From Hominiventricola filiformis (GTDB lineage Bacteria; Bacillota; Clostridia; Lachnospirales; Lachnospiraceae): a stretch of 64,000 nucleotides of DNA. Position numbers and translations under genes: made by a program. Below are positions 47,894 to 57,243 of the stretch, piece after piece. Each line of letters starts with the position of its first letter. Positions within the stretch are counted from its first letter, which is position 1. The notes under the pieces are model-generated. The model made no database searches. It was not told where the DNA came from and was given only the letters and a program-made list of their open reading frames with translations. The stretch is from contig NZ_JAJEPS010000001.1 in the NCBI RefSeq assembly GCF_020686965.1, positions 248,001 through 312,000 on the forward strand. Direction: 5' to 3'.

Positions 47894-50053
47894 TTACTGT
47901 TTCTTTACCAGTTTTGTTTTCATGACATACCACAGCGGACCGGTGATGCATACGGAAGAATAAGCTCCGCAGGCAATACCTACCATCAGCGGCAGTGCGA
48001 ACTCTTTCACGGAAGCAACTCCCATGACATAGAGAACAGCGACCATGATAAAGGTGGTCAGGGAAGTGAAAATACTTCTGGTCAGTGTCTGGGTAATACT
48101 GTTATTTACCACATCCTCCAGCGTATCTTTCCGTTTCATCTCTGCCAGGTTCTCACGGATACGGTCAAAAATAACGATGGTTGCATTGATAGAATAACCA
48201 ACAATAGTCAGCATGCAGGCAATGAAGGTATTTCCAACAGAGATTCTGGCTGCTCCGTAAAATACAAGTACTACCAGAACATCATGCAGCAGTGCAGCAA
48301 CTGCACTGGTTGCGAATCTTACATCCTTAAACCGAATCCAGATATAAATCAGCATAAAGATTGTTGCGATGATCACGGAAATAATCGCATCATGTTTTAC
48401 TTCCTGACTGATGGCCCCGCTGATATTCTCTGCGGTGATTGCTGTATCGCTCAGATCAAATGCCTCCGTCAGCTTCTCGTCCAGTTCTGTACGTTTGTCA
48501 AGATCCAGCTCTTTGGTCTTGATAACCACCTGAGTGGTTCCTGCCACCTTCTGGGTCTGAATATCATTGTCTCCGGTAACTTCTGCCACAACCGGAACTA
48601 CATTCTGTTCAATCTCCTGGATGGTCATGTCATCGTTAAACTCTACCGTTGTGGAAGTACCACCCTTGAACTCCAGGCTGTATGCCAGCGCGCCTTTGCC
48701 GGAGCCTGCATTGATCCCCATATAAGCCAGTCCGGCTACAATGACCAGAACAGATACAGAGAACCAGATCTTTTTCTTGCCAACAAAATTGATCGGCTGT
48801 CTCTCTTTGAAGGTGCCGTACCATTTTACATCTTTCATACCAAGGGCATACAGTGCATTCATCACCAGCTTGGATACTACCAGTGCGGTAAACATGGAAA
48901 CAACAATACCAAGTGCCAGAGTCTGTGCAAATCCCTTCACACTTCCGGAACCTTTGATTGCCAGTACCGCTGCTGCAATCAGGGTGGTAATGTTACCATC
49001 CACAATTGCGGAAAGGGCTTTCTGGTAACCGATCTTCATAGCGGATTTGACAGTCTTGCCTGCTGCAATCTCCTCACGAATACGTGTAAAGATAATAACA
49101 TTGGCATCCACCGCCATACCGATGGAAAGGATGATACCTGCAATACCCGGCAGGGTCAGGGTCATCTGGAATCCATTCAACAGTACCAGAACGATACCTA
49201 CATAAGAAGTCAGTGCTATGCCGGATGCAAGTCCCATAATTCTGTAAATGGCAATCATGAACAGAACAACCAGTGCAAATCCGATCACACCTGCAATTAA
49301 ACTGGTATGAATTGCTTCTGCTCCCAGCTTTGCTCCTACCACATTAGAACGCAGCTCCTGCAGTTCCAGGGAAAGGGAACCGATACGGATGGTGGAAGCC
49401 AGCTGATCGGCTTCTTCGTAAGTAAAATCTCCGGTGATCTGGCATCTGCCATCTGTAATTGCAGACTGTACGGTCGGAGCACTGATAACATCGCCGTCAT
49501 AGACAATGGCGATCTGCTTTCCGAGATTTGCCTGGGTTGCCTCGGCAAATTTCTTTGCACCGTCATCCGTCAGGGTAAGTTCTACAATGTACTTTCTTGC
49601 CTGTGTCATCTCGTCAGAAGTGGAACCAGCCTGTGCATCTGCTACATCGGTTCCTTCCAGAACTACCGTTCCATCAGAAGTCGTGAACTGCAGAGAACCT
49701 GGTTTTCCAAGCTCTGCCAGAATGGCATTTGCATCACTGACACCCGGAATCTCAATATTGATACGGTCGGAACCTTCCTGGTAAACCTCAGCCTCAGTAC
49801 TGTAGCCTTCTACACGCTTCTGAAGTTTATACACCGTATCTGCCATATCTTCTACAGACGGTGCTTCGTCACCAACGGCCTGATAGGTAATGCTGACACC
49901 ACCTGCCAGATCGAGTCCCAGTTTGATGTCTTTTGCTGAACCTGCTCCGTCAGCGCCCCAGCCTACTGCCGAGGTGAACAACAGAATTGCCGTAATGGCA
50001 ATGGTCACCAGCAAAGTGACAACTGCTCTACTTTTCTTCATTTCTTGCCTCAT
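47894..50053 (-). CDS. secDF: Protein translocase SecDF fusion
   Basis: 719 residues; SecD and SecF fused, as in many Firmicutes. SecD half: N-terminal membrane segment, LGLDLAGGVSITYQ, large extracellular part, GLASGIALTSYVG and GMAVDANVIIFTRIREE. SecF half starts near residue 415 with LEFKGGTSTTVEF and contains IVGYSINATIVIFDRIRENL. Twelve predicted membrane segments. It uses the proton gradient to assist Sec export. The start overlaps the scfB stop by 26 bases. Confidence 0.96.
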   Translation of the reverse strand: MRQEMKKSRAVVTLLVTIAITAILLFTSAVGWGADGAGSAKDIKLGLDLAGGVSITYQAVGDEAPSVEDMADTVYKLQKRVEGYSTEAEVYQEGSDRINIEIPGVSDANAILAELGKPGSLQFTTSDGTVVLEGTDVADAQAGSTSDEMTQARKYIVELTLTDDGAKKFAEATQANLGKQIAIVYDGDVISAPTVQSAITDGRCQITGDFTYEEADQLASTIRIGSLSLELQELRSNVVGAKLGAEAIHTSLIAGVIGFALVVLFMIAIYRIMGLASGIALTSYVGIVLVLLNGFQMTLTLPGIAGIILSIGMAVDANVIIFTRIREEIAAGKTVKSAMKIGYQKALSAIVDGNITTLIAAAVLAIKGSGSVKGFAQTLALGIVVSMFTALVVSKLVMNALYALGMKDVKWYGTFKERQPINFVGKKKIWFSVSVLVIVAGLAYMGINAGSGKGALAYSLEFKGGTSTTVEFNDDMTIQEIEQNVVPVVAEVTGDNDIQTQKVAGTTQVVIKTKELDLDKRTELDEKLTEAFDLSDTAITAENISGAISQEVKHDAIISVIIATIFMLIYIWIRFKDVRFATSAVAALLHDVLVVLVFYGAARISVGNTFIACMLTIVGYSINATIVIFDRIRENLAEMKRKDTLEDVVNNSITQTLTRSIFTSLTTFIMVAVLYVMGVASVKEFALPLMVGIACGAYSSVCITGPLWYVMKTKLVKKQ

Positions 50054-51410
50054 CTTTCTCCGCCTCTGCGGCCTTGATCATGATTGCGCACTCCACACGC
50101 TTGCGCTCCAGTTCACAGCTGATATCGTAAGCGTCATTAATGGAGCCGTGGAATTTATAGGAGTTTGCCGCACATCCGCCGCTGCAGTAGAATTTTGCGA
50201 AGCAGTTCCGGCACTTTTCCTTAGAGTACACATTACATTCTTTGAACTCATCACGGATGTCTGTACGTTTCAGTCCCTCGTCCACATTTCCCATGAGGTA
50301 TTTTTCCTCGCCTACGAACTGATGGCAGGGATACAGATCTCCCCATGGAGTGACTGCCAGATACTCTGTGCCTGAACCACATCCTGACAGACGTTTTGCC
50401 ACACAGGGGCCGCCGGTCAGATCCAGCATAAAATGGAAGAAATTAAATTCTTTATCCGTATGATAACGCTTTACCATCTCTGCTGCCAGTTTATCATATT
50501 CAGCAAAGATTTCCGGAAGATCTTCCTCCCGCAGTGCGTACTCTTCTTCGTCACTTCCGACTACCGGTTCCACGGAGATCTGTTTGAATCCCAGATCTGC
50601 CAGATGCAGGACGTCGTTGGAGAAATCCTTGTTATTCCGGGTAAAGGTTCCACGGACATAATATTTCTCCTGATTCCGGCTTTCTGCCAGCTTATCAAAT
50701 TTCGGAAGTATCAGATCATAGCTGCCGCGGCCATTGCGGAACGGTCTCATGTAGTCATGCACTTCTTTTCTTCCGTCAATACTGAGCACTACGTTGCTCA
50801 TCTCTTTGTTCACAAACTCCTGTACCTCATCATTCAGAAGCACACCGTTGGTTGTCAGTGTAAAACGGAAATTCTTGTTGTGGATCTTCTCCTGCTCACG
50901 TCCGTAAGCAACCAGATCCTTTACTACCTGCCAGTTCATAAGGGGCTCGCCGCCGAAGAAATCCACTTCCAAGTTTCGTCTGTTACCGGAGTTCGCAATG
51001 AGGAAATCCAGTGCTTTCTTTCCTACCTCATAGCTCATGAGGGCACGGCGTCCATGGTACTCACCCTCCTCTGCAAAGCAGTAGCGACAGGCCAGGTTGC
51101 AGTCATGGGCAATGTGCAGACACAGCGCCTTCACGACCGGCTTCTTGGCAGCTACAATATCGTGAATATAATTTTCATAAATATCCTCTGTATACAGCTT
51201 TCCTTCCTTGATCAGCTCGTCAAGATCCTCAGCTGCCTCCCGGATATCCTGCTCCGGGTACTTGTCCTTCAGGAGATTCACGGTCTCCTCCAGTCCCTTT
51301 TCCTTATAATAAGGGATCATATCATAAATCAGATCATCCACCACATGGACGGATCCGCTGTTCACATCCAGCAGGATGTTATAACCATTATTTTTATACT
51401 GGTGAACCAT
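50028..51410 (-). CDS. scfB: SCIFF peptide maturase (radical SAM, thioether-forming)
   Basis: 460 residues. An N-terminal RRE/PqqD-like part precedes the radical-SAM motif Cys104-x3-Cys108-x2-Cys111 (CNLACRYC). The C-terminal SPASM region has Cys-rich segments (GPCVAKRLSGCGSG, CNVYSKEKCRNCFAKFYCSGGC) for auxiliary 4Fe-4S clusters. The enzyme links cysteine thiols in the SCIFF peptide to carbon atoms. The precursor is encoded 90 bp upstream in the same direction; secDF follows. This arrangement is characteristic of Clostridia. Confidence 0.96.
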   Translation of the reverse strand: MVHQYKNNGYNILLDVNSGSVHVVDDLIYDMIPYYKEKGLEETVNLLKDKYPEQDIREAAEDLDELIKEGKLYTEDIYENYIHDIVAAKKPVVKALCLHIAHDCNLACRYCFAEEGEYHGRRALMSYEVGKKALDFLIANSGNRRNLEVDFFGGEPLMNWQVVKDLVAYGREQEKIHNKNFRFTLTTNGVLLNDEVQEFVNKEMSNVVLSIDGRKEVHDYMRPFRNGRGSYDLILPKFDKLAESRNQEKYYVRGTFTRNNKDFSNDVLHLADLGFKQISVEPVVGSDEEEYALREEDLPEIFAEYDKLAAEMVKRYHTDKEFNFFHFMLDLTGGPCVAKRLSGCGSGTEYLAVTPWGDLYPCHQFVGEEKYLMGNVDEGLKRTDIRDEFKECNVYSKEKCRNCFAKFYCSGGCAANSYKFHGSINDAYDISCELERKRVECAIMIKAAEAEKDEARNEEK

Positions 51411-51499
51411 TGTTTTTCAGTTCCTCTTTCTAATTCAAATTCCATACGTAAAATAAGCAGCGACGGGAGCCGCTGCTTACTCGTAAACTCTAAATTTCC

Positions 51500-51643
51500 T
51501 TATTTGTGATTCTCACAGGTCTGATTTCCTACAGTGCAGGAAGTCTTACATGCAGACTGGCAGGAAGTCTGGCACTCGCCGCATCCGCCTTTTTTCATGG
51601 TATTCTGTAAGGTCTGAGTATTTAAAGTTTTAACGTGTTTCAT
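51500..51643 (-). CDS. scfA: SCIFF ranthipeptide precursor
   Basis: 47 residues, ATG at 51643 with AGGAGG upstream. The leader MKHVKTLNTQTLQNTMKKGG is followed by six cysteines (C21, C24, C28, C32, C36, C43), the six-Cys-in-forty-five pattern for which the family is named. It is modified by the adjacent radical-SAM enzyme into a thioether-bridged peptide; its role in the cell is still unclear. Confidence 0.97.
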   Translation of the reverse strand: MKHVKTLNTQTLQNTMKKGGCGECQTSCQSACKTSCTVGNQTCENHK

Positions 51644-51685
51644 TGTCTCGTCCTCCTTAATTTACAGTTCTACATAACTGGTATG

Positions 51686-51715
51686 AGTATACCACACAGG
51701 ATAAGAATGCGTCAA
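51686..51715 (-). promoter_or_regulatory. Promoter of scfA
   Basis: Minus strand TTGACG (51715-51710) and TATACT (51691-51686) with 18-bp spacer, 43 bp upstream of scfA. Confidence 0.75.
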
Positions 51716-51764
51716 GCAGTGTTTCGCAACTGCTGCGCAGTCAAAAATGACAGCCCCACTGTAG

Positions 51765-52139
51765 CTACGCGCACATACCGCCTGCCATGCCGGACACGGT
51801 ACAGATCACGAAAGTTGTCATTACTCCTGTCACGGCATCTCCAAACTCCTGATTGACCGCCACCGATACCAGCAGCATCACTGCAAAATACAAAAATCCA
51901 AGCAGGCCTCCCCACAAAAATTTTCTGGTTTTCATCATCTTTCCTGCAAGGAACCCACCCAGAAAACAGGAAACAATATAGATCAGGATGACGGCGATCT
52001 GTACCTTGCTCTCATCCAGACCTGCACGATACACTAAGGCAGCTGTCAGCAGCAGAAAAAGCGCTGTCACCACATAAGATACAAGCAGCGCCCTCATCAT
52101 TTTCAGAGACTGGCTGATATATGTAACCGGATATTTCAT
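51765..52139 (-). CDS. TIGR04086-family membrane protein
   Basis: 124 residues with four hydrophobic segments (LLVSYVVTALFLLLTAALVY, AVILIYIVSCFLGGFLAG, LLGFLYFAVMLLVSVAV, MTTFVICTVSGMAGG). The family is a small Firmicutes membrane protein group, often encoded near yajC/secDF, of unknown function. Divergent from the CNNM-type gene. Confidence 0.85.
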   Translation of the reverse strand: MKYPVTYISQSLKMMRALLVSYVVTALFLLLTAALVYRAGLDESKVQIAVILIYIVSCFLGGFLAGKMMKTRKFLWGGLLGFLYFAVMLLVSVAVNQEFGDAVTGVMTTFVICTVSGMAGGMCA

Positions 52140-52212
52140 AGACTTCCTCCTGTGAACTCCTGATTTTCTACGCTATTTATATGTCCGTCCTGTCCGGATT
52201 ATGCTTTTTTTC

Positions 52213-52241
52213 TTGCAATCATCAGGAAAATAGCGTATATT
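52213..52241 (+). promoter_or_regulatory. Promoter of CNNM/HlyC-type gene
   Basis: TTGCAA (52213-52218) and TATATT (52236-52241), spacer 17 bp. Confidence 0.75.
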
Positions 52242-52290
52242 AGACTCTAATCATACATATTTATCAATTAGAAAAAAGGAGTGAACTACG

Positions 52291-53589
52291 TTGGACGCAT
52301 CTGACGCCATACAGGTACTGATTTTGATTTTCCTCATTGCCTGTTCGGCATTCTTTTCTTCTTCGGAAACCGCAATGACAACCGTGAGTAAAATCCGGGT
52401 GCGGAATCTGGCCGAAGGAGGGGATCGCCGCGCCATTCTTCTTTCCCGGTTAATTGAGGAGCCCGGAAAGATGTTAAGCGCAATTCTTATCGGAAACAAC
52501 ATTGTCAATATTTCCGCTTCCTCATTAGCTACTATTCTCGCCACTCATTGGCTGGGAAGTGCCGGAGCCGGTATATCTACCGGTGCCCTGACCCTGATCG
52601 TTCTGGTATTTGGAGAGGTAACTCCCAAAACCTGTGCCACCATTGATCCGGAAAAACAGTCTTTAAGAAGCGCACAGATCATTTATATCTGGACGCAGAT
52701 TGCTACACCGCTGATCTTTATTGTCAATCATCTGACCATGGGACTGATGTTTCTCATGCGGGTGGATCCACAGGCAAAAAATGATTCCTACACTGAGGAA
52801 GATATTCGTTCCATTGTCGATGTGAGCCATGAAGATGGCGTCATCGAACAAGAAGAAAAAGAAATGATCAACAATGTGTTCGATTTCGGCGATGCCACAG
52901 CAAAGGATATTATGGTGCCGAAAGTCGACATGAGTTTCCTGGATGTCAATGCATCCTATGGGCAGACCATGGATGTCTACCGGGAATGCCGGTACACCCG
53001 TTATCCTGTCTATGAAGAAAGCACCGACAATGTCATCGGCATGCTGAATGTGAAGGATCTGCTGGTCTACGAAGACAAGGAACATTTCAATATCCGTAAT
53101 ATATTGCGAGGAGTTCTGTTTACTCATGAACACAAGAAAACCTCTGATCTTCTGTTTGAAATGAGAAAGAGTTCCACCAACATGGCCATCGTTCTGGACG
53201 AGTACGGTGTGACATCCGGTATGGTTACCATGGAAGATCTTCTGGAAGAAATCGTCGGTGACATCCGTGATGAGTACGACGAGGACGAGGAAGAACAGAT
53301 TCGTAAAATCTCTGATCTGGAATATATCGTAGAAGGTACACTGAGTCTTGATGACCTGAATGATTATCTGGATCTGGAAGAGAAAGGTCTGCTTCTGGAA
53401 TCTGAAGATTTCGATTCTGTTGGCGGAATCGTCATTGAACTTCTTGACCGTCTCCCGGAGGTCGGAGACGAAGTGACTACCGAGAACGGCATCCGCCTGG
53501 TGGTGGAATCCGTAGAGAAAAACCGGATCGGCCAGGTACATATTTACCTGCCATCTCCTGAAAAACCGGAGGAGCTGCCGGAAAATTAG
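52291..53589 (+). CDS. CNNM/HlyC-CorC family transporter
   Basis: 432 residues from TTG at 52291 with AAAGGAG 9 bases upstream. DUF21 membrane domain to about residue 190 (IFLIACSAFFSSSETAMTT; GALTLIVLVFGEVTPKT), two CBS domains at ~205-330 (MVPKVDMSFLDV, TNMAIVLDEYGVTSGMVTMEDLLEEIVGDI) and a C-terminal CorC/HlyC domain (YIVEGTLSLDDLNDYL, FDSVGGIVIELLDRLPEVGDEV). Members handle Mg/Co or other divalent cations; older hemolysin naming is misleading. Confidence 0.93.
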   Translation: MDASDAIQVLILIFLIACSAFFSSSETAMTTVSKIRVRNLAEGGDRRAILLSRLIEEPGKMLSAILIGNNIVNISASSLATILATHWLGSAGAGISTGALTLIVLVFGEVTPKTCATIDPEKQSLRSAQIIYIWTQIATPLIFIVNHLTMGLMFLMRVDPQAKNDSYTEEDIRSIVDVSHEDGVIEQEEKEMINNVFDFGDATAKDIMVPKVDMSFLDVNASYGQTMDVYRECRYTRYPVYEESTDNVIGMLNVKDLLVYEDKEHFNIRNILRGVLFTHEHKKTSDLLFEMRKSSTNMAIVLDEYGVTSGMVTMEDLLEEIVGDIRDEYDEDEEEQIRKISDLEYIVEGTLSLDDLNDYLDLEEKGLLLESEDFDSVGGIVIELLDRLPEVGDEVTTENGIRLVVESVEKNRIGQVHIYLPSPEKPEELPEN

Positions 53590-53597
53590 CAAAAATG

Positions 53598-53628
53598 GGC
53601 AGTCGGAATCATTCCGGCTGCCTTTTTT
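53598..53628 (+). terminator. Terminator after CNNM/HlyC-type gene
   Basis: GGCAG-t-CGGAA and TTCCG-g-CTGCC pair, followed by a T-run. It lies only 33 bp before the start of the next gene, leaving little room for a separate promoter. Confidence 0.9.
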
Positions 53629-53660
53629 ATATTCTATATGTGTTGAAGGAGGATTTCCCC

Positions 53661-54137
53661 ATGGGAAAAATATTCAAGTTTCATACGGATGTGGATACCG
53701 ATCAGATTATCGCATCCCAGTATCTGCTTTTTCCTACCATTGACGAGATGAAAGCACATACCTTTGAATCTCTGGATCCCACGTTTGCAGAACGTGTGAA
53801 GCCAGGTGATTATGTAGTTGCAGCAGAGAACTTTGGCTGTGGTTCTTCCAGAGAGCAGGCACCCAGCGTCTTAAAAGCACTCGGTGTCAAAGCAGTTGTT
53901 GCAAAATCTTTTGCCCGCATCTTCTATCGCAATGCCATTAACATCGGTCTTCCGGTTATCGTCTGCAAGGATCTCTATGATCATGTATCTGACGGTGATG
54001 AGATGGAACTTTCTCTGACCGACGGAACTGCTTCCGTAAACGGACAGACCTTTACCTGCACCAAGCTTCCGCCTTACATGCAAAATATTCTGGATCAGGG
54101 CGGCCTGATCGCATCATTAAATAAGGAGGAAGCATAA
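53661..54137 (+). CDS. leuD: Isopropylmalate isomerase-like small subunit (copy 1)
   Basis: 158 residues from ATG at 53661 with AAGGAGG upstream. Short LeuD form: DVDTDQIIASQYLL at the N-terminus, AAENFGCGSSREQAPSVLKALGV in the centre. It supplies the swivel domain to the large subunit encoded 4 bases downstream. In aconitase-like small subunits the residues after Tyr-Leu influence substrate choice; here they are Leu-Phe. Substrate could be 2-isopropylmalate or a relative such as 2,3-dimethylmalate or homoaconitate. Confidence 0.85.
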   Translation: MGKIFKFHTDVDTDQIIASQYLLFPTIDEMKAHTFESLDPTFAERVKPGDYVVAAENFGCGSSREQAPSVLKALGVKAVVAKSFARIFYRNAINIGLPVIVCKDLYDHVSDGDEMELSLTDGTASVNGQTFTCTKLPPYMQNILDQGGLIASLNKEEA

Positions 54138-54141
54138 GATT

Positions 54142-55392
54142 ATGGGAATGACCATTGCTGAAAAAATCATTGCCCGTGCGGCAGGCGTCAGTGAAGTCCG
54201 CCCCGGCGATATTCATACCGTAGAAGTGGATCGCCTCATGAGTAACGACGGAACCACTCATCTGACCATTGATATGTATCACAACAAATTAAAACATCCC
54301 CACATCGCAGATGTGAATAAACTGGTGTGGATCGTGGACCACAACGTTCCCTCCGACAGTCCAAAGACCGCTGCTTCCCAGAAGAAAATGCGTGATTTTG
54401 CAAAAGAGCACGGCATCAAATTTTATGAGGGACAGGGTGTCTGCCATCAGATCATGATGGAAAACCATGTCTGCCCGGGTGAACTGATCTTCGGTGCGGA
54501 CAGCCATACCTGTGCCTACGGAGCTCTCGGTGCCTTTGGTACCGGTGTAGGATGTACGGACTATCTCTATGCCATGGTAACCGGCAAATCCTGGGTTCTG
54601 GTTCCGGAGACACTCCGCTTCAATCTGACCGGTAAGCTTCCGGAGGGTGTTTATGCCCGTGACCTGATTCTGACCATCATCGGCAAGATCGGTGCCAACG
54701 GAGCCAACTACAAAGCCATGGAATTTGCAGGCGACGGTATGAAGAACCTGACCATGAGTGACCGTATTGCCATCTGCAACCTCTGCGTAGAGGCAGGTGC
54801 CAAAACTGCTCTCATGGAGGTAGACGACATTGCCCTTCATTATCTTCATGAGCATGGCCGTGAGCCAAAGGCATGCTTTGCCAGCGATGCGGATGCACAT
54901 TTTGCCGCTGTCTACGACATCGACTTAAGCACCATCACTCCCATCGTTGCGAAACCGCATTTCGTAGACAATGTCTGCCCGGCAAAAGAAGCCGCAGGGG
55001 TAAAGATTGACGAAGCATTCCTTGGTTCCTGCAACAACGGAAGAATTGAAGATCTCCGTGTGGGCGCAGAGCTTTTAAAGGACCGCAAAGTACATCCGCT
55101 GGTTCGTTTTCTAGTGGTACCGGCCAGCCAGGCAGTCTATCAGCAGGCATTAAAAGAAGGTCTTCTGAAGATCTTCATGGAAGCCGGAGCCATCGTCATG
55201 AACCCCAACTGCAGCGTCTGCTGGGGAAGCTGTCAGGGCGTTATCGGTGAAGGAGAGACCCTCATCAGTACCGGAACCCGTAATTTCAAAGGAAGAGCCG
55301 GTCATCGGGATTCCTTCGTTTATCTGGCAAGTGCCGCTACCGTTACCGCCTCTGCCATCAAAGGTGAGATCGCAACAGCAGACATGCTGTAA
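54142..55392 (+). CDS. leuC: Isopropylmalate isomerase-like large subunit (copy 1)
   Basis: 416 residues, short (archaeal-type) LeuC. 4Fe-4S ligands are in GSCNNGRIEDL and NPNCSVCWGSCQG; catalytic regions include FGADSHTCAYGALGAFGTGVG. It forms a heterodimer with the small subunit. No leuA or leuB is nearby, so membership in leucine synthesis is not shown by context. Confidence 0.85.
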   Translation: MGMTIAEKIIARAAGVSEVRPGDIHTVEVDRLMSNDGTTHLTIDMYHNKLKHPHIADVNKLVWIVDHNVPSDSPKTAASQKKMRDFAKEHGIKFYEGQGVCHQIMMENHVCPGELIFGADSHTCAYGALGAFGTGVGCTDYLYAMVTGKSWVLVPETLRFNLTGKLPEGVYARDLILTIIGKIGANGANYKAMEFAGDGMKNLTMSDRIAICNLCVEAGAKTALMEVDDIALHYLHEHGREPKACFASDADAHFAAVYDIDLSTITPIVAKPHFVDNVCPAKEAAGVKIDEAFLGSCNNGRIEDLRVGAELLKDRKVHPLVRFLVVPASQAVYQQALKEGLLKIFMEAGAIVMNPNCSVCWGSCQGVIGEGETLISTGTRNFKGRAGHRDSFVYLASAATVTASAIKGEIATADML

Positions 55393-55438
55393 AATACATA
55401 TTCGCAAACACTATTCATCAAGGAGACAAAAACCTACC

Positions 55439-55936
55439 ATGAGTGAAACATTTACCGGAAAGGTGTGGGTGCTCGGAGACGACATTGACACCGATATTAT
55501 TATTCCTACAGAATACCTTGCCCTGAAAACCGTTCAGGACATGGCTCCCTACGCATTTTCTCCCCTTCGGCCGGAACTGGCTTCCCAGATTAAACCAGGA
55601 GACATAATCGTTGCAGGCAAAAACTTCGGCTGCGGCTCCTCCAGAGAGCAGGCTCCGGAGATTATCAAGGCACTGGGCATCCGCTGTGTGATTGCCCGCT
55701 CCTTTGCACGAATCTTTTTCCGCAACTCCATCAATAATGGACTTCTGCTCATTGAAAATCCAACTCTCCGTGACCATGTAAAAGAGGGAGACACGATCGA
55801 GGTTACCACTGGTGAGAAAATTGTCTTAAACGGTCAGGAATTTCCTATTGCCTCTCTTCCGCAGAATCTGATGGATATTATCAATGCCGGCGGTCTGGTG
55901 AAAGCCATGCGCCGTCTGAACGGACTGGAGGACTGA
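55439..55936 (+). CDS. leuD: Isopropylmalate isomerase-like small subunit (copy 2)
   Basis: 165 residues from ATG at 55439. DDIDTDIIIPTEYLALKTVQDM and GKNFGCGSSREQAPEIIKALG are the family motifs. Clearly a paralogue of copy 1 but diverged (Tyr-Leu-Ala-Leu in the substrate loop). Paired with the large subunit gene 2 bases downstream. Confidence 0.85.
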   Translation: MSETFTGKVWVLGDDIDTDIIIPTEYLALKTVQDMAPYAFSPLRPELASQIKPGDIIVAGKNFGCGSSREQAPEIIKALGIRCVIARSFARIFFRNSINNGLLLIENPTLRDHVKEGDTIEVTTGEKIVLNGQEFPIASLPQNLMDIINAGGLVKAMRRLNGLED

Positions 55937-55938
55937 TT

Positions 55939-57186
55939 ATGGGACAGACAATCATTGAAAAAATTGTAAGCCGCAATGTAGGCCATGACGTACATCCGGG
56001 AGATATCGTAACGGTCAATGTGGACCGCGTCATGATTCACGATATTTTTATCCCGTTTGTGGCAGAAAAATTTGAAGAAATGGGATTTCAGAAACTGTGG
56101 GATCCGGATAAAGTGGTTCTGATCTATGACCACCTTGTTCCGGCAAGCCAGGTGGATGACACCCGTCATTTCCATGTTGGAAATGCATTTGCAGAAAAAT
56201 ACGGCATGAAAAATATCCACAGAAGTGACGGTATCTGCCATCAGCTGATGACCGAAGCCCTCTATGTAAAACCTGGAAACATTGTATTTGGTACGGACAG
56301 CCATACCACTACCTACGGTTGTGTCGGCGCCTTTTCTTCCGGCATTGGTTATACGGAGATGGCAAGTATTCTCGGAACCGGTACCATGTGGATCAAAGTA
56401 CCGGAGACCATTAAAGTCGTCGTCGAAGGTACACTGCCGTCTAATGTTACTTCCAAGGATATCATTCTCCGTCTTATCGGTGATCTCCGGGCAGACGGCG
56501 CTACTTATCAGGCGCTTGAGTTCTCCGGTGACACCATTGAGAGCATGAGTGTGGCAAGCCGTATGACCATGTCCAACATGGCCATCGAAGCAGGTGCCAA
56601 ATGTGCCCTGTTCACACCGGATGAGAAGACCGCAGAGTACTGTGAGATCGAACTGACAGAGAGAGAAACTTCTCTGAAAGGTGATGCTGACGCCCGTTAT
56701 ATCCGTGAGATCCACTACAAAGCCGAGGACTTCGTGCCGGTACTTGCCTGCCCATCTCAGGTAGACAACATTCATCCGGTCAGCGAATGGGAAGGAACTC
56801 CGATTGATCAAGTCTTCATCGGCTCCTGTACTAACGGCCGTCTGGAAGATCTGCAGAAAGCCGCTTCCATTCTGAGAGGAAAAAAAGTAGCTCCATTTGT
56901 AAAACTGATTGTCACTCCGGCAAGCCGCAAGATCTATGAGCAGGCTCTTGAGGACGGTACTCTTGCTATTCTGGCAGAAGCAGGTGCCATGATCACCCAT
57001 CCCAGCTGCGGTCTCTGCTGCGGCCGTACCGGCGGTATTCTGACTGACGGTGAACGCGTCGTTGCCACCAACAACCGGAACTTCCTGGGACGTATGGGAA
57101 CCTCCAAAGTAGAGATCTTCCTTGCATCCCCGGCCACCGCTGCTGCCTGTGCAGTAGCAGGTAAGATCGTCGTACCGGAAATCTGA
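55939..57186 (+). CDS. leuC: Isopropylmalate isomerase-like large subunit (copy 2)
   Basis: 415 residues. 4Fe-4S ligands in GSCTNGRLEDL and HPSCGLCCGRTGG; FGTDSHTTTYGCVGAFSSGIG is the conserved active-site region. It differs from copy 1 throughout (for example SCTN versus SCNN), so the two pairs arose by an old duplication or separate acquisition and may use different substrates. Which of the two is the leucine enzyme cannot be decided from sequence alone. Confidence 0.85.
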   Translation: MGQTIIEKIVSRNVGHDVHPGDIVTVNVDRVMIHDIFIPFVAEKFEEMGFQKLWDPDKVVLIYDHLVPASQVDDTRHFHVGNAFAEKYGMKNIHRSDGICHQLMTEALYVKPGNIVFGTDSHTTTYGCVGAFSSGIGYTEMASILGTGTMWIKVPETIKVVVEGTLPSNVTSKDIILRLIGDLRADGATYQALEFSGDTIESMSVASRMTMSNMAIEAGAKCALFTPDEKTAEYCEIELTERETSLKGDADARYIREIHYKAEDFVPVLACPSQVDNIHPVSEWEGTPIDQVFIGSCTNGRLEDLQKAASILRGKKVAPFVKLIVTPASRKIYEQALEDGTLAILAEAGAMITHPSCGLCCGRTGGILTDGERVVATNNRNFLGRMGTSKVEIFLASPATAAACAVAGKIVVPEI

Positions 57187-57194
57187 ATCTAAAC

Positions 57195-57243
57195 AAAAAA
57201 GATACGTCTGCACGAGACAGGCGTATCTTTTTTATCTCTTTAT
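57195..57243. terminator. Bidirectional terminator
   Basis: AAAAAAGATACG and CGTATCTTTTTT pair, serving the leuC-like gene on + and the sigma-like gene on -. Confidence 0.9.

Noticed and set aside
47840..49300. 486-codon open frame on + across secDF
   Set aside because: It is fully antisense to secDF, Cys/His/Asn-rich as expected of a shadow frame, and has no ribosome site or domain.
52663..53592. 309-codon frame on - across the CNNM/HlyC-type gene
   Set aside because: Shadow frame; the + strand reading has clear DUF21, CBS and CorC domains.
55834..57213. 459-codon frame on - across the second leuC-like gene
   Set aside because: Antisense shadow of a well supported gene, with low-complexity composition and no start signal.
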